A DNA stretch of 64,000 nt from Porphyra umbilicalis (taxonomy: Eukaryota; Rhodophyta; Bangiophyceae; Bangiales; Bangiaceae), in the NCBI GenBank assembly GCA_002049455.2, contig KV918970.1, positions 62,001 to 126,000 of the forward strand, written 5' to 3'. The position numbers were made by a program, and so were the translations under genes. This document shows, in pieces, positions 53,161 to 63,760 of this stretch (the first letter of the stretch is position 1; each line of letters begins with the position of its first letter). The notes below the pieces were generated by a model. The model saw nothing but the letters and a program-made list of their open reading frames with translations, did not search any database and had not been told where the DNA came from.

Positions 53161-54650
53161 ATGGCGTCCCGTATTACCGTGAACCGGCTGCGATCGCTAC
53201 TAAGCGAACGAGGCCTACCGACGGACGGTTTCAAGCCGGCGTTGATTGAGCGTTGTCGGGCCAACGGTGTGGCTTTGAGTGGCCGTGACGACGAGTCGGC
53301 GCCCACGCCATCGGCATCGCCGGGGAGCGGTACCCCGAATTCGGGATGGTCGGGGCCCGTTCTGGCGGCATCGACTGCGGTGGAAGGCGTCCGACCGGAC
53401 GCCTCCTGCAACCGGGCCATCCACCCTGATGGACCCGCAGCTCCGGCCGCCACGACCATCGATGGCGCCGATCCGACCGCCCGTCCCGGGGCCGTGGGGG
53501 CGGCATCGTCATCGTTTTCGTTGGTTGCGGCGGGCCAGGCGCAGAATTTGAGCTCGACGTTCGCGGCTCCGGCGGTGCCTGCTGATACGGTGGGGCTCGT
53601 CGGCGAGGGCAGCCCGCCCCTGAGTCGTGTGGGGTCGTCACCTCGTCGGGCCCCAAACTTTAAGAAGCACGAGAAGGCCCGCCTGGCCCACATTTTATGC
53701 ACACCTGAGGTGGCTGCTGGGGTGGTGACGTCCCGCGGGGTGATGTCACGGCAGCAGATGGATGCACGGACCTCCCGCGGGGCTGTCTGGGTGGTTGTGG
53801 TGGCCTCCACTTTCAACAGCTCTGACACATTTGACGTGCTTAGCGAGTGTGCTGACGGGGGTATCAACCCCAACTTACATCCTCATGTTCGCACCGGTGA
53901 GACCTTGAAGTCCAAGTGGATAGATGTACGTTGCAACCGATTCTCTTTGCTTCTCGCTGGCACTGTGCTGCTTACGTCCAGACTTTCCACTGCAGGCACT
54001 GCGCGTGATTCTGACGCGACTCCGTGCTCTAGTTTTTGTTGCTTTCGTGGTTTTTCTTCCTTGACTTGTGGATGGTTGGTCAGTTGACTGCATCTTTTTG
54101 GCCGGTGTACAAGATGTATTCTAGCTCAGGTCAAAACGAAGTCGCCCTATGGGGGTCTTTTTCGAACGGTGACACCGTGCTCGACTATTGCTTTCATCTG
54201 TTCAAGACAAACGACGTGGTGCTGAACTTGGTGAGTCCAGATGTCGGTACCGCTGGGGTTGAAGGTGACATTCCGCCACAGAAGGGGCAGGAAACCCGTA
54301 CATTGTCAACCAACCGCATCAAGCGCCGACGGATGGACGACGGCAGCACATTGGCCACGCTGGCTGCTAACTCGACGACCCTTGCTGAGGCCATCAGCAA
54401 GCAAGCTAGTTGTGGGGAGCTAGCTACTCTTTCCGAGACCCTCAAGAACTTTCGGGCTGCAGACGCTCACCCAAGATTCATCGCAGCCGTTGAACGGAAG
54501 TTGGACCACATCTTGTTTCCCGCGGCGGAGCCGAACGCGGCGGGGGCTGGTCGATGTGATAGCGACGCGGGCATCTCGGCCGCAACTAATGGGGGTCCGA
54601 GCGGGGGTGGAGATGGCGATCAGGAGAATGGCTTGGAGTGTTTTCTCTAG
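53161..54650 (+). CDS. Harbinger A accessory protein: SAP domain plus Myb/SANT-like domain (443 aa, one intron)
   Basis: Exon 1 is 53161-53925 and exon 2 is 54084-54650; a phase-0 intron of 158 nt with donor GTACGT and acceptor GGTCAG joins KSKWID to LTASFWPVYKMYSSSGQNE. Residues 1-37 are a SAP motif (ITVNRLRSLLSERGLPTDGF, LIERCRANG), a DNA-binding fold. A Ser/Ala/Pro-rich linker follows. Residues ~160-300 fit the Myb/SANT-like domain of PIF/Harbinger partner proteins (AVWVVVVASTFNSS, SECADGGINPNLHPH, GETLKSKWID, then the exon-2 block). A basic segment (NRIKRRRMDDGS) is a likely nuclear signal and helical repeats follow. In this superfamily the Myb-like partner binds the transposase and helps it enter the nucleus and find the ends. 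The SAP addition is unusual as far as I know. Confidence 0.85.
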
Positions 54651-54725
54651 ATGTGAGTGTCGGTGACTGCTTGGATGTGTTGTGTGACACTGTAGCGACA
54701 AAGCTGGTTCTCAAACTCGTTTGAT

Positions 54726-55916
54726 TCAAAACATGCTACCCACGCCAGGACGCGTCAAGTCGAGCTCCTCGACTCTACGGGTCATTCTGACCCTCAGGTC
54801 GGAGCGCTCGCAGTCCCGTCGGCGACCACGCTGGTTGGCGCCAATCACATCGGTAGGCGCCAAAGATGCGTCACCTCCCGCCAAGTCGTTGCCCCACGGA
54901 GCAAGCACACAATCGCGTGCGTTGTCGTTCCCACGGCAAAAGTTGTGCAAGCGAAAGCACGCCCGCACCAAACTTGGTCGCTTCGCAAAAGGAACACGCA
55001 AAGGGCGCCAAAACACACCCCAACGCCACGAAAGCATCCCGAAAGCTTGTTCAATGTGGATGCGGCCAGAGGACTGGTAGAAGTTGTAGCCATCCTTCCA
55101 TTGGTCGCCCCTCCCACAACTCGGCCACGGCACAGCCAAAACTTCACTTGCTGCATAGGCCTCATCGGCCACAATACAGTGGCCGTCCTCAATCAAGGCC
55201 GCCGTCAACTCGTGTGAAGAGTCTTGCAGCGTCTGCCCCAGTCGCGTGCAAGTAAAGGCCGTCGAGTCATGGGAGGCGCCCGGGCTCATGCAGCTCATCC
55301 ATTCGAATTTGTAGTCCACGTCACATATGGCTTGCGTATTGAAGGCATAAAACCCCTTCCGACTGTAGTAGTCAGCCACGCACTGCACATCTGAGCTAAG
55401 CGGCTGCTCTTGACGCACCGCCACGCCGTCCAAAGCCCCAATCACGTTGCCAAAGGGAGAAGCGCGGCGCCGCTGGAAGCCACCCGCGTAATCCAGGCGA
55501 CGTCGACGGCAAGCCAGCTTGAAATCAAAATCCAGGATAGGCGACGCATTGATGGCGTCAATCACTTCCCATAAGGACCGGCTGAGCTTCGCGGCGTGCA
55601 CGCCAAAAACTGCACAAATGTCGACGTAGCTGCCGCCGCCCAAGTACCGCAACGCCAGAGCCGTCCGACAAAATGGAGACAACCCGCGACGAGGAAGACG
55701 GGGGCGTAAAATGTCACTCAAGTCGCTGACGGCTTCCGCCGGCATGCGCATAGCACGGTCAAAGTGAGCGCCGTAGCGGGCCTGTACGTCCTCAATGGTG
55801 AAAATGGTGTTTATAAAAGGGGGTGGAGAAGCAAAGAGTCCCCGCCGACTATACAAGGCCGCGGACACGTCAATGACGTGCGCCGCAGCGGCCGTCTGCC
55901 AAGCAGGTGGGTACAT
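54726..55916 (-). CDS. PIF/Harbinger transposase (396 aa), intact
   Basis: Cut-and-paste DDE_4 nuclease. The start MYPPAWQTAA is the only long one and has normal length. Residues ~80-115 are an HTH (LALRYLGGGSYVDICAVFGV). Catalytic residues: D163 (VIGALDGVAV), D251 (CIVADEAYAA) and E289 (GRIHIEQAFGMLSWRW). Other family blocks: ADYYSRKGFYAFNTQAICDV, FEWMSCMSPGASHDSTAF, LVRACFRLHNFC. The C-terminus is Arg-rich. It is convergent with the accessory gene (75 bp between the stops) inside the same TIRs. No frame break, so the element may be active. Confidence 0.96.
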   Translation of the reverse strand: MYPPAWQTAAAAHVIDVSAALYSRRGLFASPPPFINTIFTIEDVQARYGAHFDRAMRMPAEAVSDLSDILRPRLPRRGLSPFCRTALALRYLGGGSYVDICAVFGVHAAKLSRSLWEVIDAINASPILDFDFKLACRRRRLDYAGGFQRRRASPFGNVIGALDGVAVRQEQPLSSDVQCVADYYSRKGFYAFNTQAICDVDYKFEWMSCMSPGASHDSTAFTCTRLGQTLQDSSHELTAALIEDGHCIVADEAYAASEVLAVPWPSCGRGDQWKDGYNFYQSSGRIHIEQAFGMLSWRWGVFWRPLRVPFAKRPSLVRACFRLHNFCRGNDNARDCVLAPWGNDLAGGDASLAPTDVIGANQRGRRRDCERSDLRVRMTRRVEELDLTRPGVGSMF

Positions 55917-56127
55917 GACGGTGCAGGCGGCTGCAAAAAAGGTGGGCGTCCGCGGCCGTGCCGTCGACGGACAAGAAAGACACAGTAGTACTGATGATCA
56001 AGTGCTTGCGCCTAGAATCTATTTGTTCCCGGTTGCTCCTAAGTACATGATTCTCTCTTTCATGTGCAGACCGGTTCTTTCGCAGTTCGTGCACCCCGGT
56101 TCTGCACTCCCCGCGAACTGCGATTGC

Positions 56128-56142
56128 ATCTGCGAACGGGCC
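56128..56142 (-). repeat. Right TIR of Harbinger A
   Basis: Exact inverted copy of 52787-52801, followed by TGA. Confidence 0.92.
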
Positions 56143-57000
56143 TGAGGCTGGAAAAGCGGCCCTTCAGTATGCCGATGGCGTGCTCGGAGCGCACGCGAAG
56201 ATATGCCAGCTGGTAGTTGAAATTGCGCCTGTCCGACGTCGTACATTCCGGCTTGACAAAGGGACCAATGACCCATGAGGAGGATTACATTCCCTTGTCG
56301 CCGAGCAAGTAAAGTCCAGCAGAGAAGTACACTTGTGGGTAGCGATGCCAGCTGGAAAGCGTTTGTACGAAGGCGTCTGGTGCCGCGCCCGTGCCGCCCT
56401 GCACGACGTTAATCAGGTATCCATCCCAGTCGCATGTGATGACTGCGTTCAGGCTGAAACGGCCCTTACTGTCGTAGTAAGACCACGAGTGCAATGCAGG
56501 TTGGTATGCCAGAGGAGAAGTGGTCCCGTCAGTGGCGCCAATACAGATATCAAAGCCATGAGAAGAGCCGGCCCACTCAGCCTGCTGCGCCTGACGCTGA
56601 GTGTTCGGCCAGCGAATGACGCTGGGAGCCAGGCGCTTGAGCCTCTTCACAATTCTCTCACTACGGTTCCCGAAGACACACCGAAAAGATCAGCGACAAA
56701 ATGCACACGGCTCCCGTTTCTATAATGTCCAAACCTGAAGAGGGCAATAGCCAATTGGATGTCAAGCCGTATCTGGGTGGTGCCGCGCTGAGAGGTAAAT
56801 AAATCCCCTGCATGGGCACGTAGCATAGACAGAACATACGCGAACGTCGTCCGGCTCATCCGCATATACGAGCAATACTGATCTTCATCAGAGCGGAGAA
56901 ACATGTTCGTATACCAGTCGGCGCACTTGTATCGAGTGCGCCGAACAGCTACGAGATAGCGCCGGCTGCTCAGTATGGCCAGCGCCTGCTAGGACACCAT

Positions 57001-57874
57001 CCACAGCACGCGGATTGATTGGACCTGCGGCACACTGGGAACATGAAAGAGATTGGGAGACATTGCATTCGCCTCACTCATCGCCGGCAGCAGTGTGAAC
57101 AGGACAAAACGGGTCCGCAAACTTGCAAGCACGGGCTTGCGGATGCCGCGAGCCATGGCACGTCACAGGATGCGCTCACCACGGGCACCCACGCCAGTGT
57201 GCCGCGCGAGGGGGGGGGAGGGGGTGCCGTGCGGGAGGAACACGTGGTTGCCGCGGCGCGCGAAATAAGCGCGCGTCTGAGAGACGTGCACGGCAGATAT
57301 GCGTCAGTCCAAGCACTGAATCCAGCGCGCGCGTCGTGGCTGGAACGGACACGATTATGCGGGGCGAGGAGGCGCAGTCGAGTGTGGCAATTCGAGAATG
57401 ACAGGCCGCAGAAACATGCGGCGCGGCCGCACGCTACATGGAGGAGAGGCAGCCGCTTGGCGCGGGAATGACAAGGAAAAAGCCGTTGACAGCAATGCGT
57501 GTCTGAAGGAATGGAACGAGAGAGCAGTTTTATGGAAGACATCGACGCAACTACATGTACCTAGACGGAGTAGATTATGTACTTGTGTTCGCCGGAACTC
57601 CCGGCTTGTTGCGGTGCTTCTCAGAAAGAGTAGTCTCTGTATCGCATGTTGCTCTGTTTCTGCTGGGTCATCCCTCTTGGTGCACTATTCTGACCACTGC
57701 GTGGGGCGTGCAAAAGATGGACAATGCTGACAAGCGCACACATTGAACGACACACGCACACTCACCAATGCACCGAGTAGAAAATTCAAGCCAAGAACAC
57801 TCATTAACACAGAAGCACACACACAACACACACAGAAGCACACACACAACACACAATAACACACAGCCACGTCC
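57001..57874. other. Spacer inside Harbinger B
   Basis: Lies between the transposase start and the end of the putative accessory gene, i.e. the likely promoter of the B transposase. It contains an imperfect ACACACA/AGCACACAC repeat at 57800-57860. No gene supported. Confidence 0.4.
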
Positions 57875-59392
57875 TCATTTCTTGAGAATCTCATGCAGCT
57901 CGTTGGCCACACCAGGCAAGTCAGGCTGCTGCGCCAACAAACTCGACAGCGCCGCGATTCGCGCCGTTTTCTGCTCAGCCTCGTGCCGCCGCCCGCTATC
58001 CTTGAACGTCTGCGTCATTGCAACGAAGAGCTCGGACGCGCCTGGAATGAGCGCATTTTCGGCTTGCGCCGCTCGCACTGAGCGGCCACTGGCCCCGCCG
58101 GCGAGCTGCGATCCCGACGAAGCGCCGCTGCGGCCGCTGTCGTCGTTGCCCCCGCTGCCCCCGCCGCCACCCAAAGAGCCACCTGCCACAGGGGAGCCGC
58201 TGTCGGCGGAACCGCCGCCCACACGACCCGCACCAGCCGCGGAGGTATCCGCCCTGCCACCAAGTGACTCATTGTCCTCGTCGTTTCCGACCCCGTCGAT
58301 GTCGTCGCCGTTGACATCGGGGGCACCGCCGACAAGGTCGATAACGTCTTCCGGCGCGTCGTCAGGCGGCGCGCCCTCAAACACGCGGCCGCCCCGCTGC
58401 ACCCCGCCGACCAACAGCAGCGCCCCGCCAATCACGCAGATGATCATGTTGACCTGGTCGTTGGAGCAGCGCCAATAGCCCGCCTGCCGGTTGAATATTT
58501 CGTTGACCATATTGGCCGGGGCGCTCGCCGCCCCACAGGTGCTGGCCTTCGCCACCTCGGCGTTCTTCTCGTAGAATTTGATGGCCGAATCGACGAGGCG
58601 GCCAAATGACTTGGCCGTGAAGCCGTGGCGCTTCACCTAGTTGCTGCGGTCCACTAGGTAGGTCACCACGATTGCGAGGTGGAGCTGCGCAGTCGTGCCT
58701 CGGCGCGCGTGTCGCACCGCTCGCTGCGTCATGACCTTACTCCACCGCTGCACGGCTCCAACGCGCACCCCGGCCAGGAATATATATTTCCCCAACCATT
58801 GACGGGAGGGGCTCCCCGTCATTTGTCTCAGAAAACCCCGATTCGCTCTCTCCGCCCTCGTCCCTCACCGCCAGTGCCAGCTGGGGCGCCAGCGGGGGAG
58901 CCCGATGGAGGGGCGCCTGACGGTGTGCCAGACGACGGCGCGCCAGACGGCGCGCCAGCTGGTGGGAGGCAGGAAAGAAGGGGCGCCGGGGGGGGGAGGG
59001 AGGGCCAGGGGGCGGGGGTGGCATGATGGGGGGGGGGGAGGGGGAGGAGGCGGCGGGGGGTGCTCCTCGGGTGGGGGTAGAGAGGGCGGTGTGGGATGCG
59101 CCCCGCCGACGCCTGCCATCGGCGCGCCACCACGACCACCACGACCGCCACCACTACAGCCGCTGCCGCTGTCGCCGCCGTCGCGCCCTCCGTGTTGGGG
59201 GCCTTCCATGGGGGGGCCCGGGAGATGCCGCGCCCCCTTAGTTGCCGGATGCTCTTCTCCACCGCCACGGCCATGGTCACGGCCGCGGCCACGGTTGCTG
59301 CCACGGCTGCGGTCGGCGCCTGAGCCGGCGCCGGATCCGTCCGGCTTGTAGCCGGCGATGCGGCGGCTCTTTCGCGGAGGAGGAGACACCAT
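57875..59392 (-). pseudogene. Probable accessory gene of Harbinger B, with an in-frame TAG
   Basis: On the minus strand a possible start at 59392 (MVSPPPRKSRRIAGYKPDGS) is followed by GC-rich sequence. A convincing frame begins by 58822 (VMTQRAVRHARRGTTAQLHL, AIVVTYLVDRSN), meets a TAG at 58637, and continues without shift as VKRHGFTAKSFGRLVDSAIK, FYEKNAEVAKASTCGAASAP, ANMVNEIFNRQAGYWRCSND, a Gly/Asp-rich linker, and a helical end (AEQKTARIAALSSLLAQQPD). It ends at 57875. Position inside B's repeats and upstream of the transposase on the same strand suggests an accessory protein, but no Myb or other domain is clear. A GTCAAC donor after CSNDQ would remove the odd hydrophobic stretch NMIICVIGGALLLVGGV. 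No homologue recognised. Confidence 0.5.
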
Positions 59393-59628
59393 CGTGTTGT
59401 CGGGGGTATGCAGCGTGGAGCCGGGACGCGCGGCGCGGAGTGGAGCGGGTGCGAATCGGGGCCGGCAGGGGACGACGGCGGGTCATGAATTCTCGGCGCT
59501 TCACCGCGAAGCCTCTGGAATAATGATCCTCAGGGTGCCGTCTGCTTCGACACACGCTTTATAGCCCTCCCTAACTTGCTCTTCTTTCAAAGTGTCCGTC
59601 GAAGAGCACTTGGGCCTTGGCCAGAAAT

Positions 59629-59672
59629 CCGGTGCGGATCCACACCAGACTCGTCTTTGTGAAACAACCTAG
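59629..59672 (-). repeat. Right terminal inverted repeat of Harbinger B
   Basis: Inverted copy of 50901-50944 with two mismatches; ends GAAACAACCTAG. Confidence 0.87.
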
Positions 59673-62323
59673 TGCCAAAGGGTCCGCAGGAAGCGTCGAG
59701 CGCGTGGTGCGCTGAGGATGGAGCGGTCCAGAAGTACACGAAGCAGCCGTAGGGGCGTGCCGCGTGGGTGAGCACCGGGAGAGGCGGCGAGTTGGCCCCC
59801 GTAGTGGTAAGGGGGAGATTGCTGGCTGTGACAGAGACTACTCCCGCACAAGTGACGGCGACGGCGCTGGTGGCGACGGTGCGACAGCGGCGACGGGCCC
59901 TCAAAGCCGCCCTCAGGAAGCCGCTGCAGCCACCACCAGAGGCAGGCAGCCACGGCGATGGTGGCCATGTTGGTACGGTAGGGCGACGATGGGGGCCATC
60001 GGGGAGGTCAGCCAGAGGAGGGGCCGGTGGAGCACGTGGCGGGGCGGGGCAGTGCCAGCGTGAGAGGGGTGGGGGGGGGGACGTTGGCATTGGTGGCCAT
60101 GATGGGGCCGCCACGCGGGCGGCTTGGCTGCCGCAGCGGCGGTGGCTGTCGCAGCGGGAGGTTTCCGCCGCTGCCGTAGCCGCAACTGCCACATGCACAT
60201 GCCGGCTGCGGGGAAGCACGGTAACAAAGGTGAAGCATGGCAACAGCAGTGGACAACTGGCACAGAGTCGGCAGAGAGATGCGGATGTCGTGCCGCAAGC
60301 CCCGCAACCCCCGGGGTGCGGGGCGTCGGAACCCGCCTTCTCCGCACGGGATGCACAATTCTTTGGCAATTGTCGCAGAACTTGGTGGGAAATGAGTACG
60401 ATACTTTACCCCTGGTGGGGCGTGCCATCCAGGGGGTGCCACTGAGAAGGGCGATGGAACCAACTTGCTCCGCTGCGGCCCGCGACGCCTGCAGACACAT
60501 CCGTGCATACCCACGAGATATTCCCGCATGATAGCGCGGCGTCCTGAGCCCTGGTGTCGTCGCTGGGGCGACAATCAGGTGCAATTGTTTTCAATAGTTT
60601 GCGATAGTTTGCAATACTTGGGGTGGCTGTGCACCGTACCGGGACACCCCTTGAAGCGGCTGTCGGCGGTTCAACTAACCTCACGCCGATTGGCCTTCTT
60701 CGAGCGCATCTTTCTTCAACACGCAAGGCTCTGTGGGCTGATGTGTGGCCGTCGAGACACAGTGTCACTGTTACTAGTCTCTGAAGCGGTGTCATGGGGG
60801 GGTGACAGGGGCATCGTAGTGCTTCGCTTAAGTTTGAACATAAATAACCTGTGATCTGTGTCAGAAGAGCGCCCACATGATCTTCCCTGCAACTCACTTG
60901 CACAGTATGCAGGGAAAACCCGGCGATTGTAGAAGCGCCCGGCATCTTCCAGTTACAGCTCCACATCGTCCGCGACAAAAACCCTGTCCGATGTCAGCTG
61001 ACCGACATGCTTGCCAATCAGGTCGTCTTCGGCAGCTTGCTCCACAATAACGTCACCAAACCCGTGTCAAGCCGAGCGACCAAGCACACAGCGGACGCGA
61101 ACACTAAAAAGGAGTTGTAAGATCCGGCAGCGACGGTGGCCAGCGGATTCACCAACCGAGACACCACCGCATGCCACATCTGCGGCGGCGTGCAACCCCA
61201 TGCCTCGAAGACGTGGTGTATGGCGCCCTCAGAGACACAAGTGCGGTGGACATCAAGCCCGTTCACGCACGTCTCCGAGTGCCAATACGCTTCACTCCTT
61301 GAAGAAGGCGTTGATGTCGTACTATCTGTCGACCCCGAGGCACGGGTAGCGCGACGGCGGGGCGCGCGCACTCGAGGCGCGGCCGTCGCACGATACGCAG
61401 CCGGTCACCGGATCAGCGGCCGATGCGAACGCCAACGCCCTAGGCGGCGCTGCTAAAACCACGACAGCCGTCCACCGGTACCGCGCACAACCGCTCGACT
61501 TCTCGTACGCCAGCCCAGTGAGCGCGCACCGGCACCGCTCTTACGCGCCCAGGTCCAGGTGGAAGCATGGGACGCCTTCGTGCGCCTCATCGGGAGCAGA
61601 CGGGTCGTCCTGGCTCCTCAAGATCGTACGCCGGCTTCCCAGTACCAGCAGGAGAGAGGGCTGCGACACCACAGGCTGCGACGCGCCCACCGCGTCAGTC
61701 CGGTCGGCGCCGATTGGCGCGCCGACTGATCAGTGTAATGCTGTCCTCCCAATATGGGCCGATGTGGTCGAATTTGAGACAGGGTCTCGATCAACTCCCC
61801 ATTGGTCGGACCACTTTATCCGGCTTAGCGGATGGCTGGGAAACAGTTTTGCACAGTTGATCACCCCTCTTGACATCGTCGGCATCGGCCAAACTTGGAA
61901 CTCAATTCCCTGGACTTTAGTCTAGGGTGCTTTCTCACACCCACACGTCGAAAAAAATGTCATTTTTTCTGGTGCACGTTGCGGGAGTACTTAAAAACCC
62001 GTTTTTGGCGGTCCGTTTTGCTCCCTACGCCGTTGGAGGACGTCCCCCGGCAATTTCTTGACTATAGGAACATGCGCCGGGGCTGCCCGCATCTTTCTGT
62101 GAAGTTGCTAAAGGTGGCGACGTCTTCATCGCCCGTACGGTCCGCGGAAGCAGAATCGTGGTTAAAAAGGTGCGTGAGGGCAGGTGCGGCGTTTACGGGG
62201 TCGTGGGGGCAGGTGGACGAGGCCACGAACGGCCATGATGTCGCAATTCCGCGGTAGTTGGCCAGAATCGGGCTCTGCGGGCCCTGTGGGAGACGTCGGC
62301 TTTGATTTTTCAAACAGGGGGTC
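59673..62323. other. Intergenic with decayed coding traces
   Basis: 59760-60330 is GC-richer with overlapping frames and no features. At 61136-61453 a plus frame has a zinc-finger-like CHICGG...C pattern and SEGV-like acidic/helical sequence (ECQYASLLEEGVDVVLSVDP). Another at ~61470-61730 reads VQVEAWDAFVRLIGSRRVVL. On the minus strand 61371-61018 includes MWHAVVSRLVNPLATVAAGS. These look like remnants of one or two proteins, too short and degraded to identify. Confidence 0.4.
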
Positions 62324-63289
62324 TTGTCGGCGCTGAATGCGCTGCGGCCTGCGTGGTCGCGTCCCTTCCCGCAACACCCGCGCGCGGCGTGTGGGGGCGG
62401 CGGCCTCCGCCGCTGGCGGTGTTGCCGCCGCGCCTCCCGCCGACGCTGCGGTGAGCAGTGGACGACCGTGCGCACGACGCGCGCCCGCACACGGCAGCGA
62501 GTGGCGCCCGCGGCCGCGGCGGCCGCGGCCGCGGCGGTGCCGGCAGCGGCGACGGCGGCGGCGTGGCGCCCCTGCTATTTTCGCTCCACCAAGCCGCCCG
62601 CCCCCCCGTGCCATCGACGGCTTCTTCCCCCCCCCTCCCCCTCTGTGGCCGCACATACCCCCCCTCCCCATCCACCGCGTCGCCGCCGCGCACGTGCGCA
62701 TCGCGCAGCTCGGCCTCGAGTCTGCGCTGCGGCAAGCGACGACTGCCCAGCCAGCGTCGGCCGGTGGCTGCTCAGATGGTGGCGGCCGTGCCTCGGTGGC
62801 AGCCGCCGCCCGCAACGGCGGTGGCGGCCGCTGCTGACCCTCCGGTGGGTGCGGCAGGAGCCCCTCGCGGCGATCACCTACCCCCCCTCGGACGAAGACA
62901 AAGCGCTGGTCGTCGAGGAGCGTGCGGGCGGCCGCTACCCACCAGTGGGCGGGTACCTTCCCGACGGCAGCAGCTGCCGCTCGTGCGGGCCGCGGTGGAC
63001 GCCGCGGCGGCGGTGGGCGGAGCGCCCCCTACGCCAGCAAGCGGTGGTCACGTCGGCGACCGCCACCACCGCCGCCATGGCCGTCTTCCTCGTCTCCTTT
63101 TTTCTGATCTCCCGCTCGTACGTGCGCTCCCAAGCGGCGCCGGTCGTGCAGGTGACGCTCAGCCGGGAGGCGGTGCTCGACTTGCCTATGTATCTTTCGT
63201 CGTGTGAAAACAGTTCTATCATTTTGCAAGTCCAGGGTGTTTTTGCGAACGCGCTTTCAGTAGCTGAGTTCCTCAGGTGGATTGCTTGA
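62324..63289 (+). CDS. Possible membrane-protein exon (GC-rich, doubtful)
   Basis: A 321-codon frame. Most of it is Arg/Pro-rich, as expected from GC-rich noncoding DNA, but the stretch from about 63040 reads TSATATTAAMAVFLVSFFLI then SRSYVRSQAAPVVQVTLSRE and AVLDLPMY, i.e. one membrane span followed by a plausible extracytoplasmic segment. This could be the first exon of a single-span protein whose later exons are not visible. Start and end are uncertain. Confidence 0.3.
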   Translation: MSALNALRPAWSRPFPQHPRAACGGGGLRRWRCCRRASRRRCGEQWTTVRTTRARTRQRVAPAAAAAAAAAVPAAATAAAWRPCYFRSTKPPAPPCHRRLLPPPSPSVAAHTPPPHPPRRRRARAHRAARPRVCAAASDDCPASVGRWLLRWWRPCLGGSRRPQRRWRPLLTLRWVRQEPLAAITYPPSDEDKALVVEERAGGRYPPVGGYLPDGSSCRSCGPRWTPRRRWAERPLRQQAVVTSATATTAAMAVFLVSFFLISRSYVRSQAAPVVQVTLSREAVLDLPMYLSSCENSSIILQVQGVFANALSVAEFLRWIA

Positions 63290-63760
63290 GTAAATTCACC
63301 CATGTCATCCATGTTAGCCGACCCATAAACGCTTTCGCTCTCCGTTGGACATCCAGGGTATCTGGCCTCTGGGTGAAATCATTATCGCTTGATATCCCCT
63401 GGTTTCGGCCCCCATTGAAGCGGTCTCGTGCACCCGGGCGCGACCCGTCGTCGGCCGGCTTCGTCTTGGCCTGGTGCCCGAGCTGCACGAGCGCCCCTCT
63501 GCGTCGGCGCCGCTGGCACCCGCGGCCCATCCGCCGCCGCCGGTCGGGCAGGGGCCGGGTGCCCCCCCCCCGCCCCCCGCGTCGCCGCCCTTCCCCCCCC
63601 CTTTGCCCCCCCAGCCCGCCGGCGAGGGCCAATGTGCCGCCCGAGCGGCCGCGCCGTGACGACGGGCGCCCCCGCCGCGGCGGCGCCATGCCGGCGGGGC
63701 CCCCCAGGCCGGCCGCCCCCGCGGCCGCGCGCTGCCGCCGGCGCGGCAACGGCGGCGGCC
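63290..63760. other. Intergenic, C-run-rich
   Basis: Contains C runs (63560-63615) and Pro/Ala-rich frames on the plus strand and Gly/Arg-rich frames on the minus strand. Probably the upstream region of the gene entering at 63761. No feature supported. Confidence 0.35.

Larger units (their letters stand above)
52787..56142. mobile_element. PIF/Harbinger element A, intact
   Basis: The 3356-bp element has perfect 15-bp terminal inverted repeats (GGCCCGTTCGCAGAT at 52787-52801, complement at 56128-56142); with mismatches and a one-base gap the similarity extends to ~35 bp. It is flanked by the 3-bp duplication TGA (52784-52786 and 56143-56145), the right length for PIF/Harbinger. Removing A and one TGA restores the reading frame of the B transposase across the junction, which independently confirms the boundaries. 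It carries two convergent genes, an accessory SAP/Myb-like gene (+) and a transposase (-), both unbroken. It is therefore younger than B. Confidence 0.93.
52524..57000 (-). pseudogene. Harbinger B transposase, split by insertion of Harbinger A
   Basis: The gene reads on the minus strand from ATG 57000. Right part (57000-56143): RYLVAVRRTRYKCADWYTNM, YMRMSRTTFAYVLSMLRAHA, an HTH (IRLDIQLAIALFRFGHYRNG, HFVADLFGVSSGTVV), DDE_4-type CIGATDGTTSPLAY, YYDSKGRFSLNAVITCDWDG and LLGDKG, then VRSEHAIGILKGRFSSL. Exactly there element A is inserted. The left part (52786-52524) resumes KELRLRLNGEKDFDSATSWA, LVCCVLHNICRQHDDPELET and ends HRRVG. This is the classic Harbinger C-terminus (LKGRF.SLKELR...CC.LHNIC). 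Besides the insertion there are an early TAG, a frameshift near 56650 and a TAA after LLGDKGM, so it is inactive. Confidence 0.85.
50901..59672 (-). mobile_element. PIF/Harbinger element B, carrying a nested Harbinger (A)
   Basis: The ends 50901-50944 (CTAGGTTGTTTCACAAAGGC...) and 59629-59672 are inverted repeats of 44 bp with two mismatches. Both ends include CTAG; the direct-repeat reading is a CTAG flank with the TIR proper starting GTTGTTTCAC, but because CTAG is a palindrome the duplication cannot be settled. Inside are a disrupted Harbinger transposase (57000-52524, minus) and a probable accessory gene upstream of it (59392-57875, minus). Element A (3356 bp) interrupts the transposase gene, so B itself is about 5.4 kb. 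50945-52523 holds GC-rich low-complexity frames only. Confidence 0.8.
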
